DNA of 64,000 nucleotides from Metaphire vulgaris (taxonomy: Eukaryota > Annelida > Clitellata > Crassiclitellata > Megascolecidae), in assembly GCA_018105865.1 (NCBI GenBank), contig CM030848.1, forward strand, positions 15,696,809 through 15,760,808, read 5' to 3'. The position numbers and the translations under genes were made by a program. A model generated the notes under the pieces. It worked only from the letters and a program-made list of their open reading frames with translations. It did not search any database and was not told the DNA's origin. Positions 53,661-64,000 of this stretch are shown in pieces; the stretch's first letter is position 1; each line of letters starts with the position of its first letter.

Positions 53661-55049
53661 GAACCACTCCAAACTTTATTATTATTGTTATAATGATCAT
53701 TATCAATAATAATTGATTATAACTCTCTAACTACGTATGGACCATCCAAATATTGCGTACGCATTGAGGAGAGGAGAAAATTAGATGTCGGAGATTCTTG
53801 CATATGTATGCGTACTGAAAGGGTCTCGACTGAATGTGCATGCATGCATTTGCACAAAAAATAACATATAGTCACCTAAGTATGAATTAAAAAACAAATG
53901 CCCAGACGGAAGACTGGTTGAAATTACACACAATAGATTTAAACACGATATCATAGATAACATAGATATCACTTTCTCCTGGGGCAGGCAATGGGTCACG
54001 AGAATTGTTTACATGTCTGCACTCATTAAAACACATTTCTTGCTTTTCTCAGATGTGACAACTTCAGTCTACCATATGCCTCGTGACTATGGCTAAACAT
54101 TAAATTAAAATTAATTTTTCAAACAGGGCGGGTGTAGAGATGCTAATTTGTGCATACGCATAGGGAAGGGGTCCAAAATATGCATGGGATGCAACAGGGG
54201 TGTGTGAAAATATTACCTTTTGCCTATGTAATATATGGATGGCCCCATATGCAACATTCATAGCATGCTCAACAGCCTAAGAACTCTGGTTAAGTCTTCT
54301 GAGTTTCTGCCATCCGTTGGTTGGCAGTTGCTGATTGGAGGCAACAGTCAATGATCTACAGTGAATTGGTTGATTGGCATTTATTTCGACTGCAGAAGTC
54401 TTTGTTGAGAGCGAACGCTGACAATTGACAAGACTGCGGGAGCCGTGCAAAGCACGGTGTATTAGAGAATTCATCTAAAACATAACAAGCAATGGTTTAC
54501 CTAGGACAGGCACTTCTATATAATAATTATAAGTCCCTGCCTAGGGTATGGCAGGTTGGAGGGCAGATGCCCTGTGTGCCACTTGAAGGGGATGCAAAAA
54601 AACTCTGTGACCTTTTTTTTATGACTAGCTGTCATGGCCACCAAATACTCTAGGTAAGACTCTGACAACAAGACCTGCTCAAAGTTCATCAGAAGAGGAG
54701 GAACAGGAACTACGGTCAAAAACTGGACTTGCAAGAATGTTCAAGGGGCCCTGGGAAATGGAAACTGAAACCACTCCCTTTGGAATGTTATGCGTAAAAT
54801 CCAACCAGTTGACCAGACCAATAACTTCCCTTTCCCCCTCCCACCCCCACCATGCCCCATCTTAAAATAGTCTACAGAAACTGATACCAATATGCTAAAT
54901 TACCTCTTTCTTCTCTTTGACAAGGCACAAGTGAAAGCTCTTTTCTTTAGATATATCTATGTCTGGGTACATCTTGTCTTTGCTTCGGTGCAAACTGGAT
55001 TTCGACGTGGTCTTTGAAACTGTTTCCAACCTTGATTTTTCACTTTCCT
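53661..55049. other. intergenic region downstream of TTC16
   Basis: No gene recognised. It contains a small perfect hairpin CCGTGC-AAA-GCACGG (54443-54457) and, on the minus strand, AATAAA at 54380-54385, which is rather far to serve TTC16. A 65-codon minus-strand frame (54277-54474) looks superficially like a mitochondrial presequence but has no other support. Confidence 0.35.
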
Positions 55050-58000
55050 TCAAACTGACCAAAGCAAAACGTCATCTGAAGCAGAGAAGCTGGAAAATCT
55101 AAAATGAAAACATGAGCAAGGATTAAAATGACTGATGAAACTGGAAAACAAAGATATGTAACTGCAAATACAACATGGTTGACCATCTGTGCTGATTTCT
55201 AGAGTTAAGTCAGAATTTCCAGCACAGAGAGGTAGAATGGCACAAATACTGTGGCAAGACAACAGTCATCCAGCTGTGCCAATTCCTGCATCATGCCTTC
55301 TAGTACTTTGCTTACATCCCTTCATATGAATGAAAATTGCTATCAATGCCAGCTGACTGTATATAACAGATATCGAATTTTAAGGTTAATATTGCTTTGG
55401 AAAAGGTAGTAAGAGCAACTGAACTGACCTCGTTTTCAGATTCTGTGGTTTACGATGGCTGGAGATTTTTTCCATTTCTTCCTTAAGTTCCTTTGCCAAA
55501 AGGCTTGACATGACATCCTTGACGGACTGCCCTGGAAATAGCCGTGTCATCAGAGAAAGAATTTCAGTATTGCCTGGATCAATGGATAATGCCCTGATCG
55601 CATCAGTCTGAGCTCCATTGACGGTCTAAAAGACAAATTCAAATCCCAATTGATGGCAACAGACTGCAGCTTGTTTTGCACGCAGGGCAGATCCTACAGA
55701 ACCATTCTAAAGCCCTTGTTGCAATTATTAGTACAGCTGAACTGACTGGGTGTACACTGGACAAGTGACAACCTGCTTACCAATAGGGATACTAAATGTG
55801 CATCAAAGCCAAGTTCACAGCAGTCAAAAAAGGCTATGGATTTTTACCATGAAAAAATTTCAGAGAAAGAGATCTCTATGAACCTTCAGTTCCAGCATAT
55901 AAAAATCCTTTAGAACAATAAAATAAGAATTTTTATTCAATTTAAACTTGTTTTGAAATAAGATGATGAGAACAAATAAAGAAATTCGCTATTGTAAACT
56001 TACTTGTAAGAGTTCTCTTGCTTTTGATCGAAGAGTGTAGAAACTGCTTGACAGGGGATTGTACTTGATTGCATCACTGATCTTGATCTCTGCCTCCTGA
56101 CAATCATCAAAATACTAATCAAGTACTAAATGATATAAATCACAATAAATAATAATCAGTTTATTTAATTTTTGGCACCATAGAAGTTGATTGATTGATT
56201 GATTGATTGATTAAGCAGTCATTGGTTGTACTGTCAACTGAGCTACAGATGTAAATTTAAGAAAAAAATATTTGAAATGGAAGCTAAAATCTGTTCTATT
56301 TGATTGAAATGTAATTAACATGATATTTTCTTGCATCAAACAGAACATTTGCTCTGTAGGCATGAACTTCAGCAATGCGTTCGCAGATCACAATGTTCGT
56401 TGGATCCATTTCAAAAGCCTGCATGTAATCAGCCAAAGCGAACGGCATGTTGCCCATTCGGAAGAAACATTCTACAAAACCAGAAATCTAAAAGTATCAG
56501 ATCACTGTTTTGCCAGAACAATTTCTGATGACAGACCAATTCCAAATTCCAAAATCAAAATGTGCACTGAAATTTCCTTCAATGATTTTAACCACCCTCT
56601 GCCCAAGACAAACATATGCACATGGCCATTCACTGACCTATAATACAACATACATAATTTTAGTTCCAACAAGATAATTAATAACGCAATTTCAAGTGGT
56701 CGAAAAGCTGAAAGGCCTAAGATTCCCAAATACCAATGCCAAAGATTATGATGCAAGACTAAACACCTCAAACGTGAAATTGATAAACAGAAAACGGACA
56801 AGATTAAATGACCGACCGCCTCTGTTAAGGTAAAGTCCTTTTTCGGATTTCTCCTCACTGATCGCTCTGTTCAAAAGGACAATTGCCTCCTCGAAGAAAT
56901 TCTTCCTGCAGCAATCGATGGCAAAATCGTTGTACGTAAGAAGAAGTTGACGTTGTGCTTTCCCACGTACGTCGCCCTTGGCGCCGTTTTCCGCCTTGTC
57001 GACGGCAAGCAGAAAGTCGTCGATGGCAGAATTGTAGTTCTTCGAATGTCGCAGAACGATGCCGCGATGAACGTGGAGTTCGGCGTTCAAAGGGTCGGTG
57101 TCGATGGCAGACGTCAGGCGCTGACACGCTTCTCTGTTTCGTCCCGTCAAGGTCAACCGGATGGATTGGTTTTTGAGGTCGATGGCTTTCTCCTCAAGTA
57201 TCCGCAAAATGTTCTTCGCTTGACGGTGGTTCTCGTTCAACATAAGCGCATCTCTTACGTCGTAATAGCAAAGAGCCGTCTGGAAATCAAACGGAAATTT
57301 TACACAATCTTTACATTGAGGTTTTAAAACACCAAAACAGTTTGCTTTAAATAAAACTCAGCTAATAGTATTATCTTTAAAACATTCTTATATTTAAGCC
57401 ACACTGAAATCTTGACTATAGTCAAGCAATGCTAAGACAGATTTATTCAACAGCTTCTTGTTTCTTAAACATGTCTGAAAACTCATCATCTATTGGCTTT
57501 ATAAATAGGATTATTTTTGGCTTATAGACTACAACTGCAGTTTCTTGTCCAGAAAATTATGTGATATCTTGACTACATTTGCAATGGTGATGCATATGTT
57601 CACACAATGTCCAGCAAGAATATTAGTAAGCTTCCATGATGTAAAAATGAGGGACTACAATACTACCTCAGTAACCATCAACTGATGCCAAGTGCATTAC
57701 TAAAATGGCACTATAGAAGTTCTTTAGTTAGTTAGTCAGTTGGCCACTAACATGGACATGAAATAATTTTTAAAAATTCAAAGATATTGTTATTTCCAGT
57801 TTCCACCTAACCTCAGACAAATCGCCCATTTATAGCATTAGTCCCAAACGAGCCAAATGTCTACTTCACTGACTACAGAAATTTAGCGTAAATTCAAGCA
57901 CTTGCTTACATTTCCTAGTTTTGCGTGAATGCGTGCTCTCAGCACATAGATATCTGTGGTGATATTTTTAGAAGCAACATCATCGGATGGTGGAAGCCTC

Positions 58001-59865
58001 TCCGCGAGATGCTGGCTAACCAATGAAAGGCACTCGAGCAGTCGGTTCAGTGCTGCTAAACAAACCATGCTAAAACACAAAACGACACAAAAATAAATTA
58101 TCCAAATAGAAAAATGGAAACTGTGAAGAAGAGTAAACCAAAAAAACCGTCTTTCACACTAATATAATTTCAAATATTACTAATACAATGATATCCGAGG
58201 AAGTTTAAAGATAGTGGATGTGAACAGGAACACAATATTCAGAAGGATGAAGAATTTCAAACCAAATCTGTAAATGGCCAATCAGCACTACACATGGGAT
58301 TAATGCTACCATTGCCTCTGAATTCTAATAAATTTGATGCATAATATCTCTATGAAACAATGCCACTATATATATACTGTATGTGTGTGTTTGTGTATGT
58401 GCGTGTGCATGCGTGTGTGTGTGTGTGTGTGTAAAGCAACAGTGGTAAAATACTGATGAAATAACCTATCATAACTGAAGGTCATTACCAAAATACTATC
58501 CTCCTAGACCTCAAAGTAAATGCAGAGAGGCATCACCTTCTGTACTGAAACCAGGGATTGCAGTGGTCAACGTTCCTTGCCTTTTCAAACGACTCCAGTG
58601 CACATCTGTAAAGTTTCTGCTCGAAAAGACACTGCCCGTGCAGGTAGTAAAGAAAAGCAAGGCGTCTGCAGCAGGCAGCATCGTCTGGCACCAGAAGACA
58701 GGTCTTCCTGTAGCCAAGAATTGCAGATGGAAGGTCTGCCATTCGCAGGTAACACTCAGCACGCCGTACTAAACAGCTGACGTCGTTAGGGCGAAGGTTG
58801 ATTGCCTTTGTATAGGAAATGAGAGCCGAAGCATACTCCTTTGTTTCCTCTTGTGACACAGCAATTGCCATCCTGAATTCGAAATGGAGGAAGTCAGTTA
58901 TCTGAGCAACTGTCTTGCAAATTAGTTCCAGAAATTTTAATCTTCAAACTAATTAAAACTACAAAATGCATTTCAGCAAGTAGTAAATAACATGGTGAAC
59001 CGTGATCAAGATTAATGCCACTGAAATATTTTGGAAATCAGATCAAATGGATGTCTAAAAATAGAGAGCGGGACAGACACACGTTTCAAAAAATAATTTT
59101 ACTAAATATAAATCCTCAATGTATATGTTACTCTTACATAATCTTACATAATCCATTGGATGCTAATCAAAAACTATTCTTTGTGGTTCTGTGAAACTTA
59201 CAGTTGACTTATCTTGTTCTCAATAACAGGATTGACTTTTGGCTGATAAACAGCAACTGTCGTTTCGTTTCCAGAAAATTCCATGATACCCTGACATGTC
59301 ACTTCCTAAACATCCAAGCACTGTAGTTGCAACTTGGCAATTTATAAAATACATGGAACTTCTCACACAACGAAATAGTAGCAGCCAAATGGGATAGGAG
59401 AAAATTAACCATTCACATACAATCAACCAACCTCTACAGTCGAAGGCTTTAGCCAGTGTGGTGCCACAAACCAAGACGAGTTAGAACTAGATCAAGCCCG
59501 AAGAATCGGTCCACAAAGTCCTTTCCCATTACTTTGTACGCAAAATCAACTGCCAGTGCTTTACAAATCATAATATTTAAAAAATACCACTAATTGCAGA
59601 ATATAACATATACTACCAGACTTTGCGGAGTGTTGTATCGCTGCGAAGACAAGCGGGTGCCAGCTTCTTCGTCAATGGCCGGTGATTCGAGACCGGACAG
59701 CGACAGCGGCGGCTCAGGGTCAATGCTGATCACATCGCTAGACGGACTGTACCGCGGCAGGGTCACGACGATTTCGGAACGGTCCGTTCCTGTGACTTTT
59801 GGCTCCTCGACCTGCCATTCTGTACTGAACAGACCGACCCTCGACTGGACTTCTTTAACTGACAT
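55050..59865 (-). CDS. TTC16: tetratricopeptide repeat protein 16
   Basis: Nine exons in transcript order: 59865-59617, 59290-59202, 58872-58537, 58069-57910, 57279-56817, 56471-56320, 56096-56004, 55625-55429, 55098-55050. They join in frame to 595 residues. The start is an ATG giving MSVKEVQSRVG. TPR motifs run from exon 3 to exon 7. Landmarks that match human TTC16 are YLHGQCLFEQ, AQRQLLLTYNDFAIDCCRKN, EKGLYLNRG, CFFRMGNMPFALADY and LMTRLFPGQSV. The exon 5 donor (GCG then GTCGGT) is weak but the phase and protein fit. The protein ends soon after the last TPR region, whereas human TTC16 has a long low-complexity tail; the 49-bp last exon is the least certain part. TTC16 is a poorly studied TPR scaffold, expressed mainly in ciliated and germ cells in vertebrates. 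Confidence 0.9.
56174..56215 (-). repeat. CTTCTATGGTGCC motif with (AATC)n in TTC16 intron 6
   Basis: On the minus strand an (AATC)n run (56187-56213) precedes CTTCTATGGTGCC (56174-56186), another member of the microsatellite-linked family. Confidence 0.65.
57707..57745 (-). repeat. CTTCTATAGTGCC motif with (AACT)n in TTC16 intron 4
   Basis: On the minus strand AACT-type units (57721-57742) precede CTTCTATAGTGCC (57707-57719). Confidence 0.65.
58381..58432. repeat. (TG)n microsatellite in TTC16 intron 3
   Basis: A TG dinucleotide run with a few TA, CG and CA interruptions. Confidence 0.85.
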
Positions 59866-59983
59866 CGTGCTAATTTAACTAAAATTTGATCAATAATAAA
59901 TAACAAGAGAATTTACTGAACGCGAATTATTTTAGCCTTTAAGTTTTCTATGTTTCTACCTTGGAGCAATAATACCGCATTGA

Positions 59984-60016
59984 CGACGCCATCTTGTGTC
60001 CGAGCGCCTAGCAACC
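59984..60016 (-). promoter_or_regulatory. candidate TTC16 promoter: YY1-like and X-box-like sites
   Basis: About 120-150 bp upstream of the TTC16 ATG the minus strand reads AAGATGGCGTC (YY1-like, at about 59985-59995) and GGTTGCTAGGCGCT (60003-60016). The latter has one perfect RFX half-site (GTTGCT) and one imperfect half, spaced as in X-boxes. RFX sites drive ciliary genes in animals, which would fit TTC16. This is motif recognition only. Confidence 0.35.
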
Positions 60017-60224
60017 AGTGTTACTGCGTACGTGTTAAAAAAATAGATCCACATCGAATTCTACTAGAAATTCAATTTTGGTAAGATATGGATTTGTGCC
60101 TGGATAGATTAACTGCGACAGGTAGCGAGGCTGATATGTAGCTGTCTACAAATAAGAGTCACTATTAAAAAATATCCGACTAAGTAGTGGCACAAAATTA
60201 TTGAAATAAGCTGAAACTGTTCCA

Positions 60225-60720
60225 AATACGCAGAGTAAAGTAAAGTAAAGTAAAATCTCGTGGATTTCTATAGCGCCTTGGAAAGCAGCACAAACAGTAG
60301 CTGCTTATTCTTAGGCGCTCAGCCTCTCTTAAAATAGCCATAGGAAAGGTGTGGGATCAGCCAGGCCATGGTCAATATCCGAAGGGCAGTGAGGCTAGGT
60401 TGTTACAGCTATGGCGGAAATGATTTAAGAAACAGGAAGGATTTAAGCTTAGACCTGAAGACTTGAGGAGATAGTGCGGGAATTATAGGAAATGAGGAAT
60501 CAGATTTTATTGTTTTAAAGTGTCCAAGTGTGCGAAGGGAAGCTGGGATCGAGTTCCAGAGTTCAGGTGCAGCATAGGAGAAGGCACGGTTGCAAATTTT
60601 CAGGGATGACTGATTTAGCGGGCGTGACAGAGTGAGATGAGATGACGAGCGTGTGGGTCGAGGAGGCTGAGGGGTTAATAGTGATCTAAGGTAGACAGGT
60701 TTTGATGACTGAAGTGAGCT
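60225..60720 (+). repeat. long dispersed repeat with (TAAAG)n and TTTCTATAGCGCC
   Basis: An AGTAA/TAAAG run (60232-60255) precedes TTTCTATAGCGCC (60265-60277). The body then runs to about 60720 with GCTTATTCTTAGGCGCTCAG and GAGTTCCAGAGTTCAGGTGC. The first 100 bp match the copy at 45020-45130. It may be a nearly full-length member of a non-coding family. Confidence 0.6.
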
Positions 60721-61402
60721 ATGTGTAAGTGTTATTATCTATTATAAAATAGACGTTAGAGGGATTCCACCACCGGCGTAATATGTCAAACCACTAGAGA
60801 AAAGCTAATTCTTGCGCATTCAGTTGCGGTAATTGACTATTCATGTCTTTAATTTGGAAATGAGTTGGATTGCAGATTTAATTAAAGTGATAATTAAATG
60901 ATGCGGTTCAAACAAGCATTATATTACAAAATGATACATGTGCAGCAGAGTGGCGTGGTTCTCTGTAGAAATTGTCACCACGCGGAAGATCTTCTATTCA
61001 AATAAGATTTTCCGTCTATTTTATTATATTTCGTAATCGTCCATAATTTTTTTAATTTGTGCACAAAGATCTCTTGCTAAAGCCAGCGCTACACGATTCA
61101 ATGGTGTAATTTTTCCGTCCACTAGAAATGCGCCGCTGTGTGACCTTTATCCTAATTTGCTAATGACCTGACACAATTCGATGGTGATTTCTATGAAGGT
61201 AAGGTGTTAGCCATGTTGGAAATTGTCGGGTTTTCTAATTTAATTTCACAAAAATCGCCGTTGAAGCGAAGCGCCGGACGCCGATAATCGCGGCAAGGCT
61301 CAGCCCCGACCGATTGTTGCGTTCGATTTGCCTCGATTTGTCGTCTCTGTCTTTTGTAGATAGAAACGCCGGCTGCCGTCCCGTCACGACAACGTAGTAG
61401 TC
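60721..61402. other. intergenic, CpG-containing near the right end
   Basis: No gene. From about 61250 to 61400 the sequence becomes richer in CG dinucleotides (for example GCGCCGGACGCCGATAATCG), consistent with a promoter or 5' UTR of the gene that starts at 61437. Confidence 0.35.
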
Positions 61403-61429
61403 ATGACTAGAGCGGTTGGCGCAATATAA
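61403..61429 (+). promoter_or_regulatory. upstream ORF of 8 codons before the Gln/Pro-rich gene
   Basis: An ATG at 61403 opens an eight-codon frame ending TAA at 61427-61429, seven bases before the main ATG at 61437. If both lie in the 5' UTR and transcript of the same gene, this could modulate initiation. The transcription start is unknown. Confidence 0.4.
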
Positions 61430-61436
61430 ATTGACG

Positions 61437-63534
61437 ATGAACCAGTCGCACTCAACATCAAACTCTCCGGCTCTGTCCGCAGGAGGACCACAAGGCGGAG
61501 GGGTGCCTCCGGGTGGAGGAGGTTACCTCCCTGGACCCCATCCGTATCCTTTTACCCCTAAACGCATTGTGCTGGATTTTCACTTTTTAACTGCGTTTTT
61601 AGTTAAGATCGGGGTTCTTTCCCGTTATCCGGACCCCAGTTGATGGATGGTGTAGGTTAGTTGGTGTCAGGGTTAGTGTTAGGGTTAGGGTCAGGTTCCT
61701 GACAGAAAAGCCATTACACTTCACTGAGGTCCGGATAACGGGAAAGTACCAAGATCGGCGCCCACTCAGCCATGCCTTTAACGTGTTCTTTGCATTGTTC
61801 AGTAACATATTTATGTAATCAGACTAAGTCACTTTATGTTACAGACTACATTAGTGAAGGAGAATTGGGTGACTGAAGTTTTGGTATTTATGCACCTGTG
61901 TTGGTTTCATTTTCACGAATTGAAAATAATACTTCGTTAGGAACTTAGGACAGCATAGTCTGTCACCAATGATTACATAAATTATGCTGCAGGAAGTCAC
62001 ATTCTTCCATTTGGTTATTCTGATAGAGTCTTGGAATAGGTGAACCATGCATAGCCTAAGGCTATGGGTTAGGGCCAGCTAACTAAGTTAAAACTAACCC
62101 TGCCCATCGTTTGCATTCATTGTTTGCCTATTCCTAAACTACCGTTATTTTCTTGAATCATTAAGATACAAATGTGTTATTTCGGATACCTGTTTATAGT
62201 TGAGTCATTTGTTTATTTTGGGAGTTTATTTTAAAATGAAATTCTAAAAAATAAGTTTTGTATTTATAATTAGTGTAGAAACTGGATGTTTCAGTTTATT
62301 TGTGCTATTTTAATTTAGTTATATGACAAAAAATAATAAGTCCACTCTAGGCACTTAAGTTGGCTGTCTCTTTGGTAAACAGGACATTCCCATTAAAGCT
62401 GCAAGTTAAACTAGTGATGGAATTTTGCAGTCTTTAAAGGAGATTGTTGCAGCTTTATTATCAATGCTAAAAATCATTGATTATAATTATTGCATATCTG
62501 TTCTGTAGTATTTATTAAAACTAGGATATTGAACTATTTTGGTTATGGAATAGCAATAAAATTATGAATCAAGTGATTTAGTTTATTAATATTGGTTTGA
62601 TTGTGTATTGAACAATGTGAGTTAATTTCCTTAAACATGTTATCAGATCCCAACCTCAACATCAGGCAGCTGGTAATTATGACAGTTTTTATTACATTAA
62701 ATTTAAATTATTTGCAATTTTTAATAATTATTAGTGTCTGTTTAGAAATTACTTGTAACAGATTTGATGAAACTTGGATAAATGCACTCTTTTGAAGATC
62801 TCTAATGTTAAATTGTAAATTGTTAAAAATCTTTTAAAGTGTATTATTATTTTGTGATCAATGCTGTGTATTCAAAAGCCTATACAAGAGAACGTTGCTA
62901 TGGCGTTGTTTTTTTCTGACTAACAGAAATTGTGCGTTGTATCTGATGAACATTAGAGCAGTAATACATATATCTGAGCACACCATAATAAATAACTTTA
63001 AACTTGCACAAATAACTTTATGCAACTTTCAGGTACATTTTTCATAACATTTGTGATAGCAGTTTGATTGTAATCTTTTGTACAGGTCGTCAGGATATGG
63101 CTCCCCAATATGTGTTCATGCCACCGGGTTCATCAGTGCCGTACAGAGCTGGCTTACAGCAAGCCCAGTATCTGCCAAGTTTTAGCCCTCTGATGTCAAG
63201 GCCACCGACAATGATGAACTCACAGCTTCCACAGCAGCAACAGCAGCAGCAGCAACAACAGCAACAACAGATGTTGCATCAGCAGCAGCAGCAGCAGCAG
63301 CAGCAGTACGTGACACCGATGCGACCGCCGCCCATGGTGGCTGGCCCTAGATATTCGGCACCATTGCCTCATTTCCCCTCTCAGACCGGATACATCCAGC
63401 CGCAGCAAGACCATGCGATGTACCACCACCAAGTGATTTCGCCCCCGGAACTTGGATACATTCAGAATGTTCATCCATCGTTCTATTCTCAACTGCAAAT
63501 GCAGCAACAGGTCCAGCAAAGGCCAGAGGCATCG
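61437..63534 (+). CDS. 5' part of a Gln/Pro-rich protein gene, possibly eIF4G-like
   Basis: A first coding exon starts at the ATG at 61437 (MNQSHSTSNSPALSAGG, then Gly/Pro-rich). A later exon (acceptor at about 63086 or 63102) runs to a good donor at 63534 and encodes MAPQYVFMPPGSSVPYRAG, a polyglutamine stretch (CAG/CAA, 63232-63306) and further Pro/Gln/Tyr-rich sequence. The exon 1 donor is ambiguous: candidates are in the GGAG-GTTACC area near 61520 (phase 1) and later phase-0 sites, and another exon may lie between. The order and composition recall the N-terminus of eIF4G translation scaffolds, but ataxin-2-like or other Q-rich RNA-binding scaffolds are also possible. The conserved domains would lie beyond the window. 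Confidence 0.4.
61613..61750. mobile_element. MITE with GGT(T/A)CTTTCCCGTTATCC ends
   Basis: Inverted ends of about 23 bp (one mismatch) enclose 138 bp. The perfect 8-bp duplication AAGATCGG flanks it (61605-61612 and 61751-61758). The interior carries telomere-like GTTAGGGTTAGGG (about 61675-61692). Eight-base duplications with GG...CC ends occur in Merlin and other superfamilies; assignment is open. It lies in the presumed first intron of the Gln/Pro-rich gene. Confidence 0.8.
61759..63085. other. presumed intron of the Gln/Pro-rich gene
   Basis: AT-rich, no repeats or coding signals recognised. Small undetected exons cannot be excluded because the flanking exon phases are unresolved. Confidence 0.3.
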
Positions 63535-63614
63535 GTAAGACAACTAAGAACTACCACTTGCACGTGACTGTTCGTGGGTGTCACTCATTGTCGAGTATTG
63601 TTCATAATGTTCCA

Positions 63615-63615
<1 letters not shown>

Positions 63616-63686
<71 letters not shown>

Positions 63687-63722
63687 TATTATTATTATAT
63701 CATCATCATCATCATCATCAAA
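63616..63722. repeat. (TTA)n/(TCA)n microsatellite
   Basis: Trinucleotide run changing from TTA to TCA to TTA and back to TCA, in the intron after 63534. The remainder to 64000 is AT-rich intron without recognised features. Confidence 0.9.
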
Positions 63723-64000
63723 GATAAGATTTGTCCAAGATGGACTGCTTGGCCCTAGTCAACACTTGATGTTGAACTTCTGTAGGGACTTAATGTTTTG
63801 TTTGAGTATTGGGCAAAGAATGAAAATTTGATTGGTTGGGCAAAGCTGCAGGATGTTTGATCTTAATCATTAGCCAGAAGATCAAGTTTCTAAAGGTGAA
63901 TCAACCTACTTGATCATAAAATTGGTCCATGTCAGGTATATTATTATGAACTTTACCTTATGCAATTTTCAAGGTAAATTAGTAATGACAGTAATATAAG

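Noticed and set aside
54277..54474. 65-codon minus-strand frame with a presequence-like N-terminus
   Set aside because: It contains a DNA hairpin, has no homologue that I recognise and no neighbouring exons.

Overview
This is a window from the nuclear genome of an intron-rich, AT-rich invertebrate animal. The evidence is spliced genes with GT-AG and occasional GC-AG introns, metazoan orthologues (SCYL3, the vault PARP PARP4, TTC16), a eukaryotic tRNA-Asp, abundant microsatellites and many DNA transposons. The very dense introns and a KRBA2-like integrase remnant suggest a non-bilaterian such as a sponge or cnidarian, but the species cannot be fixed from the sequence.

Layout. 1-9.2 kb: a 13-exon SCYL3 pseudokinase gene (+). 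10.1 kb: a tRNA-Asp(GTC) gene (-). 11.3-30.7 kb: an approximately 32-exon PARP4 gene (+), about 2,630 codons, much longer than the 1,724-residue human protein. 31.4-44.9 kb: a nested transposon block. Two same-orientation hAT-like MITEs bound it, and the whole 13.5 kb carries one outer 8-bp target duplication. Inside are two copies of a ~330-bp repeat, one split by a decayed LINE and one abutting a 10.8-kb foldback element with ~2-kb inverted arms, a 9-bp target duplication and a satellite-filled centre with an assembly gap. 45-54 kb: a field of MITEs, a 1.5-kb Ginger-like DNA transposon and possible exons of a minus-strand gene with a hydrophobic C-terminus. 55.0-59.9 kb: a 9-exon TTC16 gene (-). 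61.4 kb to the end: the 5' part of a Gln/Pro-rich gene (+), possibly eIF4G-like, which runs off the window.

The most notable signal is the domain architecture of PARP4. After the expected BRCT, PARP helical/catalytic, VIT and vWA regions, the model contains a ubiquitin-like segment, a very long exon rich in FG and proline motifs, and then a segment closely resembling the Hsp70 substrate-binding domain including the start of the helical lid. The conserved C-terminal vault-binding-type region follows. This would be a vault-associated ADP-ribosyltransferase joined to a chaperone-type peptide-binding module. The PARP site also has Ser in place of the Gly of the HG motif.

SCYL3 (trafficking), PARP4 (vault particle) and TTC16 (TPR protein) have no evident pathway link. 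The window reads as ordinary neighbouring genes separated by a transposon-rich island.
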